In this document: positions 35,225 to 44,138 of the stretch, in pieces
How the letters are laid out: each line of letters opens with the position of its first letter
Position numbering within the stretch: position 1 is the stretch's first letter
Source of the DNA: Salegentibacter sediminis
GTDB taxonomy: Bacteria; Bacteroidota; Bacteroidia; Flavobacteriales; Flavobacteriaceae
NCBI RefSeq assembly: GCF_002078605.1
Contig: NZ_MSJR01000001.1
Coordinates: 434,001 to 498,000 of the forward strand
DNA: 64,000 nucleotides
Direction: 5' to 3'
Program-made: the position numbers and the translations under genes
The notes under the pieces: generated by a model
What the model was told of the DNA's origin: nothing
What the model saw: the letters and a program-made list of their open reading frames with translations, nothing else
The model's database searches: none

Positions 35225-36307
35225 ATGCGTGAACAGGATTTTATTCCGGGAGAATATCAAAAGCCCGTGCAATCGGGTAAAGTAACCTGGCAGTCTCCAA
35301 GCAACATTGCCCTGGTGAAGTACTGGGGAAAGAAAGAAAACCAGATCCCGGCCAATCCTTCGGTGAGTTTTACCTTGGAGAAGTGCAGAACTATTACCAC
35401 TCTCGAATTTCAAAAAAAAGAAACCCGTGGTGAAGCTTTTGATTTTGAATTGTTTTTTGAAGGAAAAAAGAAAGACGACTTTAAACCAAAAGTCGAGAAG
35501 TTTTTTGAGCGAATCGAAAAATATTCTCCGTTTTTAAAGGATTATAAACTGATAATTCAAACTGAAAACACTTTTCCTCATAGCAGCGGGATCGCCTCTT
35601 CCGCCAGCGGAATGAGTGCCCTGGCCCTTTGTGTGATGAGTCTTCAAAAGGAGTTATATCCGGACTTAACAGAAGATTTTTTCCTGAAAAAAGCCTCTTT
35701 TCTTGCCAGATTAGGGTCTGGAAGCGCTTGCAGGAGTATTGAAGGAGAACTTATAGAATGGGGAAAGCACGCTAGCCTGGCCGGTAGCAGTGACCTCTTC
35801 GGAATTAAATATCCATATAAAGTTCATGAGATTTTTAAAACCTATCAGGACTCTATTTTGCTGGTAGATAAAGGACAAAAACAGGTGAGTAGTTCGTTAG
35901 GGCATAATTTAATGCACGGGCATCCTTTTGCTGGCGCACGGTTTGAACAGGCGCATGCCAACCTTGAAAAGTTACAGGCGGTTTTTGAAACGGGAAATCT
36001 GGGAGAATTTATCAAAATAGTGGAAAGTGAGGCCCTTAGTTTGCACGCTATGATGATGAGTAGTGAACCTTATTTTATTTTAATGAAACCCAATACCCTG
36101 AAAATTATCAATAAGATTTGGGAGTACAGGGAAGCAACAGGTGTACCTGTTTGCTTTACTTTAGACGCCGGGGCGAATGTTCACGTGCTTTATCCTGAAA
36201 AAAATAAAGTAGAAGTTTTGGAATTCATTAAGAATGAGTTGGTTGCCTATTGTGAAAAAGGGCAGTATATTTGCGACAATATTGGAAAAGGTGCGGAAAA
36301 ATTGTAG
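35225..36307 (+). CDS. mvaD: Diphosphomevalonate decarboxylase
   Basis: MvaD converts diphosphomevalonate to isopentenyl diphosphate. The 360-residue GHMP-fold protein begins 'TWQSPSNIALVKYWGKKENQ' (Lys/Trp motif at about residues 21-40), has the substrate/ATP loop 'PHSSGIASSASGMSALALC' and 'GSGSACRSIEGELIEWGKH'. I start at ATG 35225, since the longer frame opens inside the -7 promoter box. It leads an operon with a GHMP kinase and UbiA prenyltransferase. Confidence 0.95.
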   Translation: MREQDFIPGEYQKPVQSGKVTWQSPSNIALVKYWGKKENQIPANPSVSFTLEKCRTITTLEFQKKETRGEAFDFELFFEGKKKDDFKPKVEKFFERIEKYSPFLKDYKLIIQTENTFPHSSGIASSASGMSALALCVMSLQKELYPDLTEDFFLKKASFLARLGSGSACRSIEGELIEWGKHASLAGSSDLFGIKYPYKVHEIFKTYQDSILLVDKGQKQVSSSLGHNLMHGHPFAGARFEQAHANLEKLQAVFETGNLGEFIKIVESEALSLHAMMMSSEPYFILMKPNTLKIINKIWEYREATGVPVCFTLDAGANVHVLYPEKNKVEVLEFIKNELVAYCEKGQYICDNIGKGAEKL

Positions 36308-36357
36308 ATTTACTTAAATTCCTCTGCCTTAAATCGGTACAGTTTATACCAGAGCTT

Positions 36358-37296
36358 ATGAAAGGACCTTTATTTTATTCAAAAATCCTTCTCTTTGGAG
36401 AATATGGAATCATCAAAGACTCCAAAGGTTTATCAATTCCTTACAATTTTTACAATGGGGCCCTGAAGGTGGACCAGGATCCATCGGAGGCTGCTATAAA
36501 ATCCAACAAAAGTCTGGGTAGATTTGCCGATTACCTTAGGGACCTTTCCCAAAATAATCCTGATCTGGTTAAATTCGACCTGGATTCTTTAAAGGCCGAT
36601 ATCGCTAAAGGCATGTATTTTGATTCTACCATTCCCCAGGGATATGGAGTAGGCAGTAGTGGTGCTTTGGTAGCTGCGATTTACGATAAGTATGCTACCG
36701 ATAAGATCACCGTGCTTGAAAACCTTACCAGAGATAAACTTTTAAAATTGAAGAAAATCTTTGGCGAAATGGAATCTTTCTTCCACGGGAAATCTTCCGG
36801 ACTGGATCCGCTTAATAGTTATTTAAGTATTCCTATTCTTATAAATTCAAAAGACAATATTGAGCCTGCAGGGATACCTTCCCAAACCGAAAATGGACAG
36901 GGAGCAGTATTCTTACTTGACAGTGGAAGCACCGGCGAAACCGGGCCCATGGTAGGGATTTTTATGGAAAACATGAAGCAGGAAGGCTTTAGGAAAATGC
37001 TTAAAGATCAATTTGTAAAACATACCGATGCCTGTGTAGATGACTTTTTAAAAGGTGATGTGAACTCACTTTTTAAAAATGTAAAAAGCCTTTCTCACGT
37101 AGTGCTTGATAATTTTAAACCTATGATTCCCGCACAGTTTCATAAACTTTGGCAAAAGGGAATTGATACCAACGATTACTATTTGAAGCTTTGTGGTTCA
37201 GGAGGTGGCGGATACATCCTTGGGTTTACCGAAGATATTGAAAAGGCAAGAAAAGCCTTAAAAGATTATAAATTAGAAGTGGTCTACAACTTCTAA
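36358..37296 (+). CDS. GHMP kinase, probable mevalonate kinase
   Basis: This 312-residue GHMP kinase phosphorylates mevalonate, judging from its place directly after mvaD. Motifs: N-terminal 'YSKILLFGEYGII', the Gly/Ser-rich ATP loop 'IPQGYGVGSSGALVAAIYD' and C-terminal 'KLCGSGGGGYILGF'. The long frame reaches back into mvaD, but no family sequence lies before ATG 36358. Phosphomevalonate kinase activity is a possible alternative, since the GHMP enzymes of the pathway look alike. Confidence 0.88.
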   Translation: MKGPLFYSKILLFGEYGIIKDSKGLSIPYNFYNGALKVDQDPSEAAIKSNKSLGRFADYLRDLSQNNPDLVKFDLDSLKADIAKGMYFDSTIPQGYGVGSSGALVAAIYDKYATDKITVLENLTRDKLLKLKKIFGEMESFFHGKSSGLDPLNSYLSIPILINSKDNIEPAGIPSQTENGQGAVFLLDSGSTGETGPMVGIFMENMKQEGFRKMLKDQFVKHTDACVDDFLKGDVNSLFKNVKSLSHVVLDNFKPMIPAQFHKLWQKGIDTNDYYLKLCGSGGGGYILGFTEDIEKARKALKDYKLEVVYNF

Positions 37297-37308
37297 ACAA
37301 GCCCTTTA

Positions 37309-38214
37309 ATGGTTTCCATTTCTAACAAACGTTTGTTGCTGAAAATGCTCAGTTTGTTTTCGGTGGTTCGTGGTTATAATATACTGGTGCTAATCCTTGC
37401 ACAGTACCTTACATCAGCCTTTATCCTTGCTCCGGGTTTACCCTTGCGCGAGGTGTTTTTTGATGATAACTTATTTTTTATCATCCTTTCTTCCGCAACT
37501 ATTATCGCCTCGGGATATATTATCAACAATTTTTATGATAGTGAAAAAGACCTGATCAACCGGCCTAAGAAAACAATGTTGGATCGAATTGTGAGCCAAC
37601 GTACCAAGCTCTCGGTGTATTTTATTCTGAATTTACTTGCGATATTTTTTGCCAGTTACGTCTCTTTTAAGATGGTGGTTTTCTTTTCAATTTACATTTT
37701 TGCTATTTGGCTTTATTCCCATCGCTTGAAAAAAATTCTGTTCCTGGGGAACCTGGTAGCCTCGATTCTTACCATAACTCCTTTTTTTGTGATCTTTGTG
37801 TATTACAGAAATTTTGAAACCGTCATCTTTATTCACGCCACCTTTCTTTATCTTATGATCGTTATGCGGGAACTGGTGAAAGATCTTGAAAATATGCAGG
37901 GCGACCTGGCACAGAATTATCAAACTATACCGGTAGTTTATGGGGAAAAATGGAGTAAATTCTTCCTTTCCTTGCTAAGCATCCTTGCTGTAGTTCCTAC
38001 CTTACTTCTCATCACCAGGTTTGATACAGGTTATATGAATTATTATTTCTATTCTTCCCTTGTTTTATTGGTGTTCTTTGTGTTATTTCTATATTTCAGT
38101 AAGGCTAAATGGCAATACCTTTTATTGCATAATATTCTTAAGTTGATAATTGTAGCCGGAGTTTTTAGTATTCTGCTTATCGACCTTCGCGAGGTACTTA
38201 GCCGGGTGTTTTAA
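37309..38214 (+). CDS. UbiA family prenyltransferase (GGGP synthase-like)
   Basis: This 301-residue membrane protein has eight or nine helices and both Asp-rich motifs of the UbiA superfamily: 'INNFYDSEKDLINRPKK' (about residues 72-88) and 'MRELVKDLENMQGDLAQN'. The first motif resembles the annotated geranylgeranylglycerol-phosphate geranylgeranyltransferases of Bacteroidota. It transfers a prenyl chain to an unknown acceptor. It lies 12 bases after the mevalonate kinase-like gene, so its prenyl donor pathway is encoded with it. Confidence 0.88.
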   Translation: MVSISNKRLLLKMLSLFSVVRGYNILVLILAQYLTSAFILAPGLPLREVFFDDNLFFIILSSATIIASGYIINNFYDSEKDLINRPKKTMLDRIVSQRTKLSVYFILNLLAIFFASYVSFKMVVFFSIYIFAIWLYSHRLKKILFLGNLVASILTITPFFVIFVYYRNFETVIFIHATFLYLMIVMRELVKDLENMQGDLAQNYQTIPVVYGEKWSKFFLSLLSILAVVPTLLLITRFDTGYMNYYFYSSLVLLVFFVLFLYFSKAKWQYLLLHNILKLIIVAGVFSILLIDLREVLSRVF

Positions 38215-38274
38215 GCTTCCTTCCTTTCATTAATATTATTCTTTTTATAATTTAGTTAATCTGTACTTATACAG

Positions 38275-38283
38275 TACCTTTGC
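38275..38283 (+). promoter_or_regulatory. -7 box of the RluB-like gene
   Basis: TACCTTTGC matches TAnnTTTG, 14 bases before ATG 38298. Its TTG opens a false frame at 38280. Confidence 0.6.
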
Positions 38284-38297
38284 AAAAAATAAGCGAT

Positions 38298-39161
38298 ATG
38301 AGCAGAAATGATAAATCTTCAGGTGGAAAATTCAGCGGAAGACAAGGTGGAGGGCAACGAAAGAAATCTTATACCCGGGGGAATGCCCCTATAAAAAAGG
38401 GGGGAGACAAATCTTCAGCAAAACCCACTTCAGCTAAATCTACCGGAAAGACTGAGGGAATCAGGCTCAATAAGTACATTGCGAATTCGGGGATCTGTTC
38501 CCGTCGTGATGCCGATATCTATATTTCTTCCGGAAATGTTACGGTTAACGGGAAAGTTATTACCGAGATGGGTTACAAAGTAAAACTAACCGATGAGGTA
38601 AAGTTTGACGGTAGGACCCTTAATCCTGAAAAACCCGAATATTTCTTGCTGAATAAGCCGAAAGGAGTTTACGTGACCGGAAGCCTAGAAAAAGGTGGGA
38701 AAACCGTAATGGAGCTTATGGCTAAGGCTACCAAAGCAAAACTTGATCCTGTAGGGAAACTTGATACCCAGGCAATGGGATTGTTGCTCTTTACCAACGA
38801 TGGTACTCTTGCTAAGAAACTTGGGAAACCCAAAAACGGAATAAGGCAGATCTATCATATAAGTCTTACCAAACCCCTCTCCCCAGAGCATCTCGAAAAA
38901 ATTAAAACGGGGGTGACTCTTGAAGATGGCAAAGTTAAGGTGCAGGATGTTAGTTATATTGCCGACAGGCCCAGAAATGAAGTAGGTCTTGAAACCAACT
39001 CCACCAAAAATCACGTAATCCAGAGATTATTTAAAAGTATGGGTTATGAAGTGGAGAAATTAGATCGCGTTGTCTTTGGCGGGCTAACCAAAAAAGACCT
39101 GCCCAGAGGACGTTTTAGAAGGCTTACAGACCAGGAAGTTATTAATTTGGGGATGCTTTAA
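38298..39161 (+). CDS. RluB/RsuA-family pseudouridine synthase, divergent active-site motif
   Basis: This 287-residue protein starts with a 50-residue Ser/Gly/Lys-rich disordered tail, then an S4 RNA-binding domain ('IRLNKYIANSGICSRRDADIYI') and a pseudouridine synthase domain. The catalytic Asp156 is kept, but the motif reads 'VGKLDTQAMGLLLFTNDG', where the family has G-R-L-D-x-x-T-x-G; the later 'NSTKNHVIQRLF' also lacks the usual basic 'GKNR-VRR' pattern. It may modify 23S rRNA, or have lost activity. It is monocistronic, with its own promoter box and terminator. Confidence 0.85.
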   Translation: MSRNDKSSGGKFSGRQGGGQRKKSYTRGNAPIKKGGDKSSAKPTSAKSTGKTEGIRLNKYIANSGICSRRDADIYISSGNVTVNGKVITEMGYKVKLTDEVKFDGRTLNPEKPEYFLLNKPKGVYVTGSLEKGGKTVMELMAKATKAKLDPVGKLDTQAMGLLLFTNDGTLAKKLGKPKNGIRQIYHISLTKPLSPEHLEKIKTGVTLEDGKVKVQDVSYIADRPRNEVGLETNSTKNHVIQRLFKSMGYEVEKLDRVVFGGLTKKDLPRGRFRRLTDQEVINLGML

Positions 39162-39198
39162 AAAAAGTAATTCCGTATTAAGTTTTTTAATATTTTTG

Positions 39199-39230
39199 AC
39201 CCGGATTTTCAATAGAGAATCCGGGTTTTT
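39199..39230 (+). terminator. Intrinsic terminator after the RluB-like gene
   Basis: ACCCGGATT pairs with AATCCGGGT around a 10-base loop, then a T run. Confidence 0.85.
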
Positions 39231-39449
39231 AATTTTTTAAACCTTCTAATGTACAAGCATAATTGACAAACAATTTTCGTCATTACTTCGGAAGCCTTCC
39301 GGCTTTTCAGGGCTATTCTAAATTGGGCCGAATTTCAGGCTTAAAAATATTATCTGGAAAATTCATCTTAACAAACTTTTACCAATCAAATCTTTTGATG
39401 TGCTAATATTATCCCTAATTTTTACCTTTAAAACTCTTAAACTACTCCA
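39231..39449 (+). other. Intergenic region before the arginine decarboxylase gene
   Basis: About 220 bases between the terminator and the TTG start. It holds a small perfect dyad CGGAAGCCTTCCG (39289-39301) followed by GCTTTT, and TACCTTTA (39423-39430), a one-mismatch -7 box. I see no short gene, tRNA or recognisable riboswitch here. Confidence 0.5.
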
Positions 39450-40853
39450 TTGAATACTAAATACAGCGATCTAATAGACCAAACCTACTACTTTCCCCAG
39501 GAAGAATTTACTCTGGACGATAACGAGCTAAAGTTTCACGGAATTGACCTTATGGAACTTGTGCAAAAATACGGGGCTCCTCTTAAATTTAATTACCTGC
39601 CAAAAATTTCAGATAATATCCAAAGAGCTAAAAAATGGTTTGCCGGTGCTATTGAGAAACATAATTACAAGGGCTCCTATAATTATTGTTACTGCACCAA
39701 AAGTTCCCATTTTGAGCACGTGTTGAACGAAGCTTTGAAAAATGATATTCATATCGAGACTTCCTCAGCCTTTGATATCAATATCGTTGAGAATTTAAAG
39801 GCTAAAGGGAAGATCACTAACGATACTTACGTGCTTTGCAACGGTTTTAAACGCGATCAATATATTGAGAATATCGCCCGTTTACTTAATAACGGACACA
39901 AAAACTGCATCCCTATTATTGATAACTACGAGGAAATCGATCTCTTATCTCAAAGCATAGAAGGGAAATATCCAATAGGAATTAGAATAGCCTCGGAAGA
40001 GGAACCAAAATTCGAATTCTATACCTCCAGGTTGGGGATAGGTTACAAAAATATCGTACCATTTTACAACCGAAAAATAAAGGAAAACAAGCAAGTGGAA
40101 CTTAAGATGTTGCACTTCTTTATAAATACCGGAATACGCGATACCGCTTATTACTGGAACGAATTGATTAAGTGTTTAAAAGTTTATGTTGCCCTAAAAA
40201 GGGTCTGTCCAACTTTGGATAGTTTAAATATTGGGGGAGGATTTCCTGTAAAGAATTCCCTGCATTTTGAATATGATTATGAGTATATGGTAGATGAGAT
40301 CATCAACCAGATAAAACTTGTTTGTGAAGATGCAGAGGTGGATGTGCCAAATATTTTCACCGAATTTGGAAGCTTTACCGTTGGGGAAAGCGGTGGCGCG
40401 ATCTACGAGATTCTTTACCAAAAACAACAAAACGACCGGGAAAAGTGGAATATGATTAATTCATCATTTATAACCACCCTGCCTGATACCTGGGCGATAA
40501 GTAAGAAGTTCGTGATGCTGGCGATAAATCGCTGGAATGAGGAGTATGAAAGGGTTTTACTGGGCGGATTAACCTGCGATAGTGATGATTATTACAATTC
40601 AGAACAGAACGTAAACGCGATCTATCTTCCGAAGTATAAAAAAGAAAAACCGCTTTATATCGGGTTCTTTAATACCGGGGCCTACCAGGAAACTATTGGT
40701 GGATACGGGGGTTTGCATCACTGCCTGATCCCACAACCTAAACATATCCTCATTGATAAAGATGAAAACGGGAATATCACGACCGAGTTGTTCAGCGAAC
40801 AGCAGAATGCAGAAGATATGCTGAAAATTCTTGGTTATAAGAATGGCAATTAA
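39450..40853 (+). CDS. speA: Arginine decarboxylase, PLP-dependent (type III fold)
   Basis: This 467-residue alanine-racemase-fold decarboxylase converts arginine to agmatine. The PLP lysine is in 'YNYCYCTKSSHFEHVL'; further blocks are 'NIGGGFPVKNS', 'EFGSFTVGESGG' and 'VLLGGLTCDSDDYY'. It is shorter than the SpeA of E. coli, as usual for Bacteroidota. The start is TTG 39450 ('MNTKYSDLIDQTYYFPQEEF'), the only start that preserves the family N-terminus. Agmatinase follows 48 bases downstream, giving a complete arginine-to-putrescine route. Confidence 0.92.
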   Translation: MNTKYSDLIDQTYYFPQEEFTLDDNELKFHGIDLMELVQKYGAPLKFNYLPKISDNIQRAKKWFAGAIEKHNYKGSYNYCYCTKSSHFEHVLNEALKNDIHIETSSAFDINIVENLKAKGKITNDTYVLCNGFKRDQYIENIARLLNNGHKNCIPIIDNYEEIDLLSQSIEGKYPIGIRIASEEEPKFEFYTSRLGIGYKNIVPFYNRKIKENKQVELKMLHFFINTGIRDTAYYWNELIKCLKVYVALKRVCPTLDSLNIGGGFPVKNSLHFEYDYEYMVDEIINQIKLVCEDAEVDVPNIFTEFGSFTVGESGGAIYEILYQKQQNDREKWNMINSSFITTLPDTWAISKKFVMLAINRWNEEYERVLLGGLTCDSDDYYNSEQNVNAIYLPKYKKEKPLYIGFFNTGAYQETIGGYGGLHHCLIPQPKHILIDKDENGNITTELFSEQQNAEDMLKILGYKNGN

Positions 40854-40901
40854 AATTTTTATAACTTTATACAACTAACTCTTATTCAATTAACTTTTAA
40901 A

Positions 40902-41777
40902 ATGAACAAAAAGAATTACGCCGGAATACCAGATAAGTACTCCCGTATAGACGATGCTAAAGTGGTACTAATTCCTGTTCCTTACGATGGAACAAGTTCC
41001 TGGCAAAAAGGGGCCGATAAAGGTCCGGAAGCTTTTTTGGAAGCCTCAGAAAATATGGAACTTTATGACATTGAAACTAGAAGTGAGGTTTACAAAAAAG
41101 GGGTTTATTTAGCTCCACCTGTTACCGAAAACTCTTCTCCTGAAAAAATGGTGGAAGCAGTGCACAAAACTGTGAAGAACTATATTAAACAGGAAAAATT
41201 CGTAACTATTTTTGGGGGAGAGCATTCTGTTTCCATAGGTACCATTCGTGCTTTTAATGAAAGCTTTGAAGATCTTACCGTAGTGCAACTCGATGCTCAT
41301 GCCGATCTTCGACCGGAATACGAGGGTTCATCCTGTAATCATGCCTGTGCTGTACATGAGGCCAGTAAAAAGACAAACCTGGTACAGGTAGGAATTAGGT
41401 CTATGGATGGTTCAGAAGTAGAGCATATGGATGAGAACCAGGTGTATTTTGCCCATGATCTTTACGAAGATTGGATGGAAGACGCTATTGGGCAGATGAC
41501 CCCCAATGTTTTTATCACCATAGATCTGGATGCGTTCGATCCCTCTATCCTGCCTTCTACAGGAACACCGGAACCCGGTGGACTTTTCTGGTATGAAACC
41601 CTGGAATTTCTTAAGTTGATGTTCAAAAAGAAAAATGTAGTAGGTTTTGATATCGTGGAACTTTGTCCAAATGAAAATGAGAAATCATCTGATTTTCTTG
41701 CGGCTAAACTTTACTACAAAATGTTAAGCTACAAATTCAAATATTTAAATCATAACGACGAAGACGAAGATGAATAA
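40902..41777 (+). CDS. speB: Agmatinase
   Basis: This 291-residue ureohydrolase splits agmatine to putrescine and urea. The Mn-binding motifs are intact: 'IFGGEHSVSIG', 'VQLDAHADLRPEYEG', 'ITIDLDAFDPSILPSTGTPE'. The C-terminus ends in an acidic tail ('NHNDEDEDE'). The stop overlaps the start of the DHS-like gene by 8 bases. Function is inferred from family and from the adjacent arginine decarboxylase; guanidinobutyrase or arginase activity is less likely. Confidence 0.93.
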   Translation: MNKKNYAGIPDKYSRIDDAKVVLIPVPYDGTSSWQKGADKGPEAFLEASENMELYDIETRSEVYKKGVYLAPPVTENSSPEKMVEAVHKTVKNYIKQEKFVTIFGGEHSVSIGTIRAFNESFEDLTVVQLDAHADLRPEYEGSSCNHACAVHEASKKTNLVQVGIRSMDGSEVEHMDENQVYFAHDLYEDWMEDAIGQMTPNVFITIDLDAFDPSILPSTGTPEPGGLFWYETLEFLKLMFKKKNVVGFDIVELCPNENEKSSDFLAAKLYYKMLSYKFKYLNHNDEDEDE

Positions 41778-42741
41778 AGGAGCGATTTCGCAATTCATAG
41801 AAAAATATTATTTACACTTTAACTCTGCCGCTTTGGTAGATGCTGCCAAAGATTACGAAAAGCAGCTGCAGGGCGGTTCAAAAATGTTGGTTTCGCTGGC
41901 CGGAGCAATGAGCACCGCCGAGATTGGTAAAATTTTCGCCGAGATGATTCGCCGGGATAAAGTGCATATTGTTTCCTGTACCGGGGCCAACCTGGAAGAA
42001 GATGTGATGAACCTCGTGGCGCATTCGCATTACAAACGTGTCCCTAATTACCGTGATCTTACTCCGCAAGAAGAGTGGGATTTACTGGAAAAAGGCCTTA
42101 ACCGGGTAACCGATACCTGTATTCCCGAAGAAGAAGCCTTCAGAAGAATTCAGCATAAAATAGTTGAGATCTGGAAAGAGGCTGAGGCTAAAGGAGAACG
42201 TTATTTTCCACACGAGTTCCTTTACAAATTATTGCTTTCGGGAGCTTTAGAAGAACATTACGAGATTGATATCAAGGATTCCTGGATGTATGCCGCGGCA
42301 GAGAAGAATTTGCCGATGGTAGTTCCCGGTTGGGAAGACAGTACCCTGGGGAATATTTTTGCTTCCTATGTGTTAAAAGGAGAACTTAAAGCAAGTACCA
42401 TGAAGTCTGGAATTGAATATATGACCTTCCTTGCCGATTGGTATACCGATAATTCTAAAGATGGAATTGGTTTCTTCCAGATAGGAGGAGGAATAGCCGG
42501 AGATTTCCCTATTTGCGTGGTACCTATGTTATACCAGGACATGGAACGAACCGATACGCCTTTCTGGAGTTATTTCTGCCAGATATCTGATTCAACCACC
42601 AGCTACGGTTCTTATTCGGGAGCTGTACCTAATGAAAAGATCACCTGGGGAAAACTCGATATTAACACCCCTAAGCATATTATAGAAAGTGACGCCACAA
42701 TTGTAGCCCCTTTGATATTTGCTTACTTACTGGATATGTAA
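41770..42741 (+). CDS. Deoxyhypusine synthase family protein
   Basis: This 323-residue DHS-fold protein has the NAD-binding 'LVSLAGAMSTAEIGKIFAEM', 'IVSCTGANLEED', 'GWEDSTLGNIFASYVLKG', 'IGFFQIGGGIAGDFPICVV' and the active-site Lys (about residue 294) in 'ITWGKLDI'. Bacteria lack eIF5A, the normal DHS substrate, so the acceptor of the 4-aminobutyl group is probably a small amine, as in homospermidine synthesis. Translational coupling to agmatinase and the upstream arginine decarboxylase support a polyamine role. The exact reaction is not known. Confidence 0.9.
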   Translation: MNKGAISQFIEKYYLHFNSAALVDAAKDYEKQLQGGSKMLVSLAGAMSTAEIGKIFAEMIRRDKVHIVSCTGANLEEDVMNLVAHSHYKRVPNYRDLTPQEEWDLLEKGLNRVTDTCIPEEEAFRRIQHKIVEIWKEAEAKGERYFPHEFLYKLLLSGALEEHYEIDIKDSWMYAAAEKNLPMVVPGWEDSTLGNIFASYVLKGELKASTMKSGIEYMTFLADWYTDNSKDGIGFFQIGGGIAGDFPICVVPMLYQDMERTDTPFWSYFCQISDSTTSYGSYSGAVPNEKITWGKLDINTPKHIIESDATIVAPLIFAYLLDM

Positions 42742-42768
42742 AAACGAATTTGAAAATAAAGAAAAGGA

Positions 42769-42796
42769 GCCTGCAGGTTAAATTGCAGGCTTTTTT
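42769..42796 (+). terminator. Terminator of the polyamine operon, shared with the convergent gene
   Basis: GCCTGCA pairs with TGCAGGC around an 8-base loop, then TTTTTT. The 3' half overlaps the last codons of the convergent GT87-like gene, whose stop lies in the loop. Confidence 0.8.
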
Positions 42797-44127
42797 GTTT
42801 TGAATTCATTTTTGTAGATCTCATAAATCAAAAAAGCATAAACGAATATATATTCTAAGGCGAGAAGCCAGTAATTTTCTTTAAAACCGGAATTGGAATA
42901 GGTAAAGTAACTTAGGAAAACCACTGAAGTCCATAAAATCATAAAACGATACTTAGTAAAAACTGATAGCAATAATGGTGTGGCCAGATACCAGGGATGT
43001 ATGGTAGTAGAAAGGAAAAAGTAAGTGCTTATGCCTAAAAGCATCGAAACTATTATAGCGCTCATAGAATTATTTCTTTTGAAGAAGGCAAGGCCCATTA
43101 TGATAAGAAGGGTTAAAACAGGCAGAATCTTTCCGGCAGTGGCGATAATGTTATAACCTTTAAGCTCAAAACCAATCCAGCGAATCAGGTAATAAACGCT
43201 GGCATTAAATTCGAATTTCTGAAACCATAGCCCAAGGCTCCTGGAAAAATTTGAGATGACTTCCGAAGAGAGGAGGGGTAGGAAGGAGACAACCACCGTT
43301 GCTCCCACCACCAAATAATATAAAGCCAATTTTGTGAAGTTTAAACCATTATTTTTTCTGAAAAAATTCCATATCAAAGGCAAAAAGATAAGGGGCAGCA
43401 GCTTTACCGAAACCGAAATCCCAAGTAAAATTGAACTCAGCTGCCATTTTTTTTGCTGAAGCAAATACAGAGACCAGACCAGGAAAAACAACATTACGCC
43501 TTCAAAATGCAGGTTTCCGGTGAGTTCTATAATGATTAAGGGGTTGAGGATATACCAGAAGATTCTATGTGGGGGAAGGCTAAGATTGAGCAGGAGTTTT
43601 CTTCCGAAGAAAAGTGTTCCCAGATCCGCAAAAATGATTAAAATACGCATTATTAATACCGATCCCAAGATGGAATTTCCGCCTAAAAGAACCGAAACGG
43701 CAAATAAAAATTGATTCACAGGTGGGTAACTGGTGTAATTTCCCTGGCTAAGATTTCCCATCCCCTGATAAAGTCTGGACCAAAAACCCTGGAAATTTTC
43801 AATTAATTCAGATGGTTTGTATAAATAAGGATTGATTCCCTCCAGGATTAATTTTCCGTCCCAAATAAAGCGATAGAAATCCTGAGAGAGGTTTGGCATA
43901 GCCAGAAGAAAGATAAGTCTGTATAGAAGCGCTAAGCCTGCCAGAAACCAAAAGTCTGTCTTTTTAAGCTGGATTAGTTTGAGGCTTATAAAGAACAGGC
44001 CTCCGTATAGTCCGATAAGTTTTATAAAATCTGCTCGATCGAGGTTATAGGCAAAAGAGAAATAAAAAGCGATGCCGGTAAAGGCAATAAGAATACTGAA
44101 GCGGTGGTTTTGGAAAAACTCCTTCAT
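42778..44127 (-). CDS. Polyprenyl-phosphate-dependent membrane glycosyltransferase (GT87/GT-C type)
   Basis: This 449-residue protein has 11-13 hydrophobic helices and a periplasmic-loop motif 'FYRFIWDGKLILEGINPYLY', with 'TSYPPVNQFLFAV' nearby, the pattern of MptB/GT87-like mannosyltransferases that use polyprenyl-phosphate sugars. Both GT2 enzymes upstream on the strand fit this: one of them (DPM1-like) could make the polyprenyl-phosphate sugar donor. The sugar and acceptor are unknown. Confidence 0.82.
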   Translation of the reverse strand: MKEFFQNHRFSILIAFTGIAFYFSFAYNLDRADFIKLIGLYGGLFFISLKLIQLKKTDFWFLAGLALLYRLIFLLAMPNLSQDFYRFIWDGKLILEGINPYLYKPSELIENFQGFWSRLYQGMGNLSQGNYTSYPPVNQFLFAVSVLLGGNSILGSVLIMRILIIFADLGTLFFGRKLLLNLSLPPHRIFWYILNPLIIIELTGNLHFEGVMLFFLVWSLYLLQQKKWQLSSILLGISVSVKLLPLIFLPLIWNFFRKNNGLNFTKLALYYLVVGATVVVSFLPLLSSEVISNFSRSLGLWFQKFEFNASVYYLIRWIGFELKGYNIIATAGKILPVLTLLIIMGLAFFKRNNSMSAIIVSMLLGISTYFFLSTTIHPWYLATPLLLSVFTKYRFMILWTSVVFLSYFTYSNSGFKENYWLLALEYIFVYAFLIYEIYKNEFKTKKPAI

Positions 44128-44138
44128 GCTTCTGAAAA

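Noticed and set aside
38280-38297. Longer N-terminus of the RluB-like protein from TTG 38280
   Set aside because: The TTG is part of the TACCTTTGC promoter box; the same artefact occurs for mvaD (35207), the nifU-like gene (10520) and the DPM1-like gene (46318).
39231-39449. Riboswitch or small RNA upstream of the arginine decarboxylase gene
   Set aside because: Only one short dyad is visible; nothing resembles a known riboswitch such as the guanidine types.
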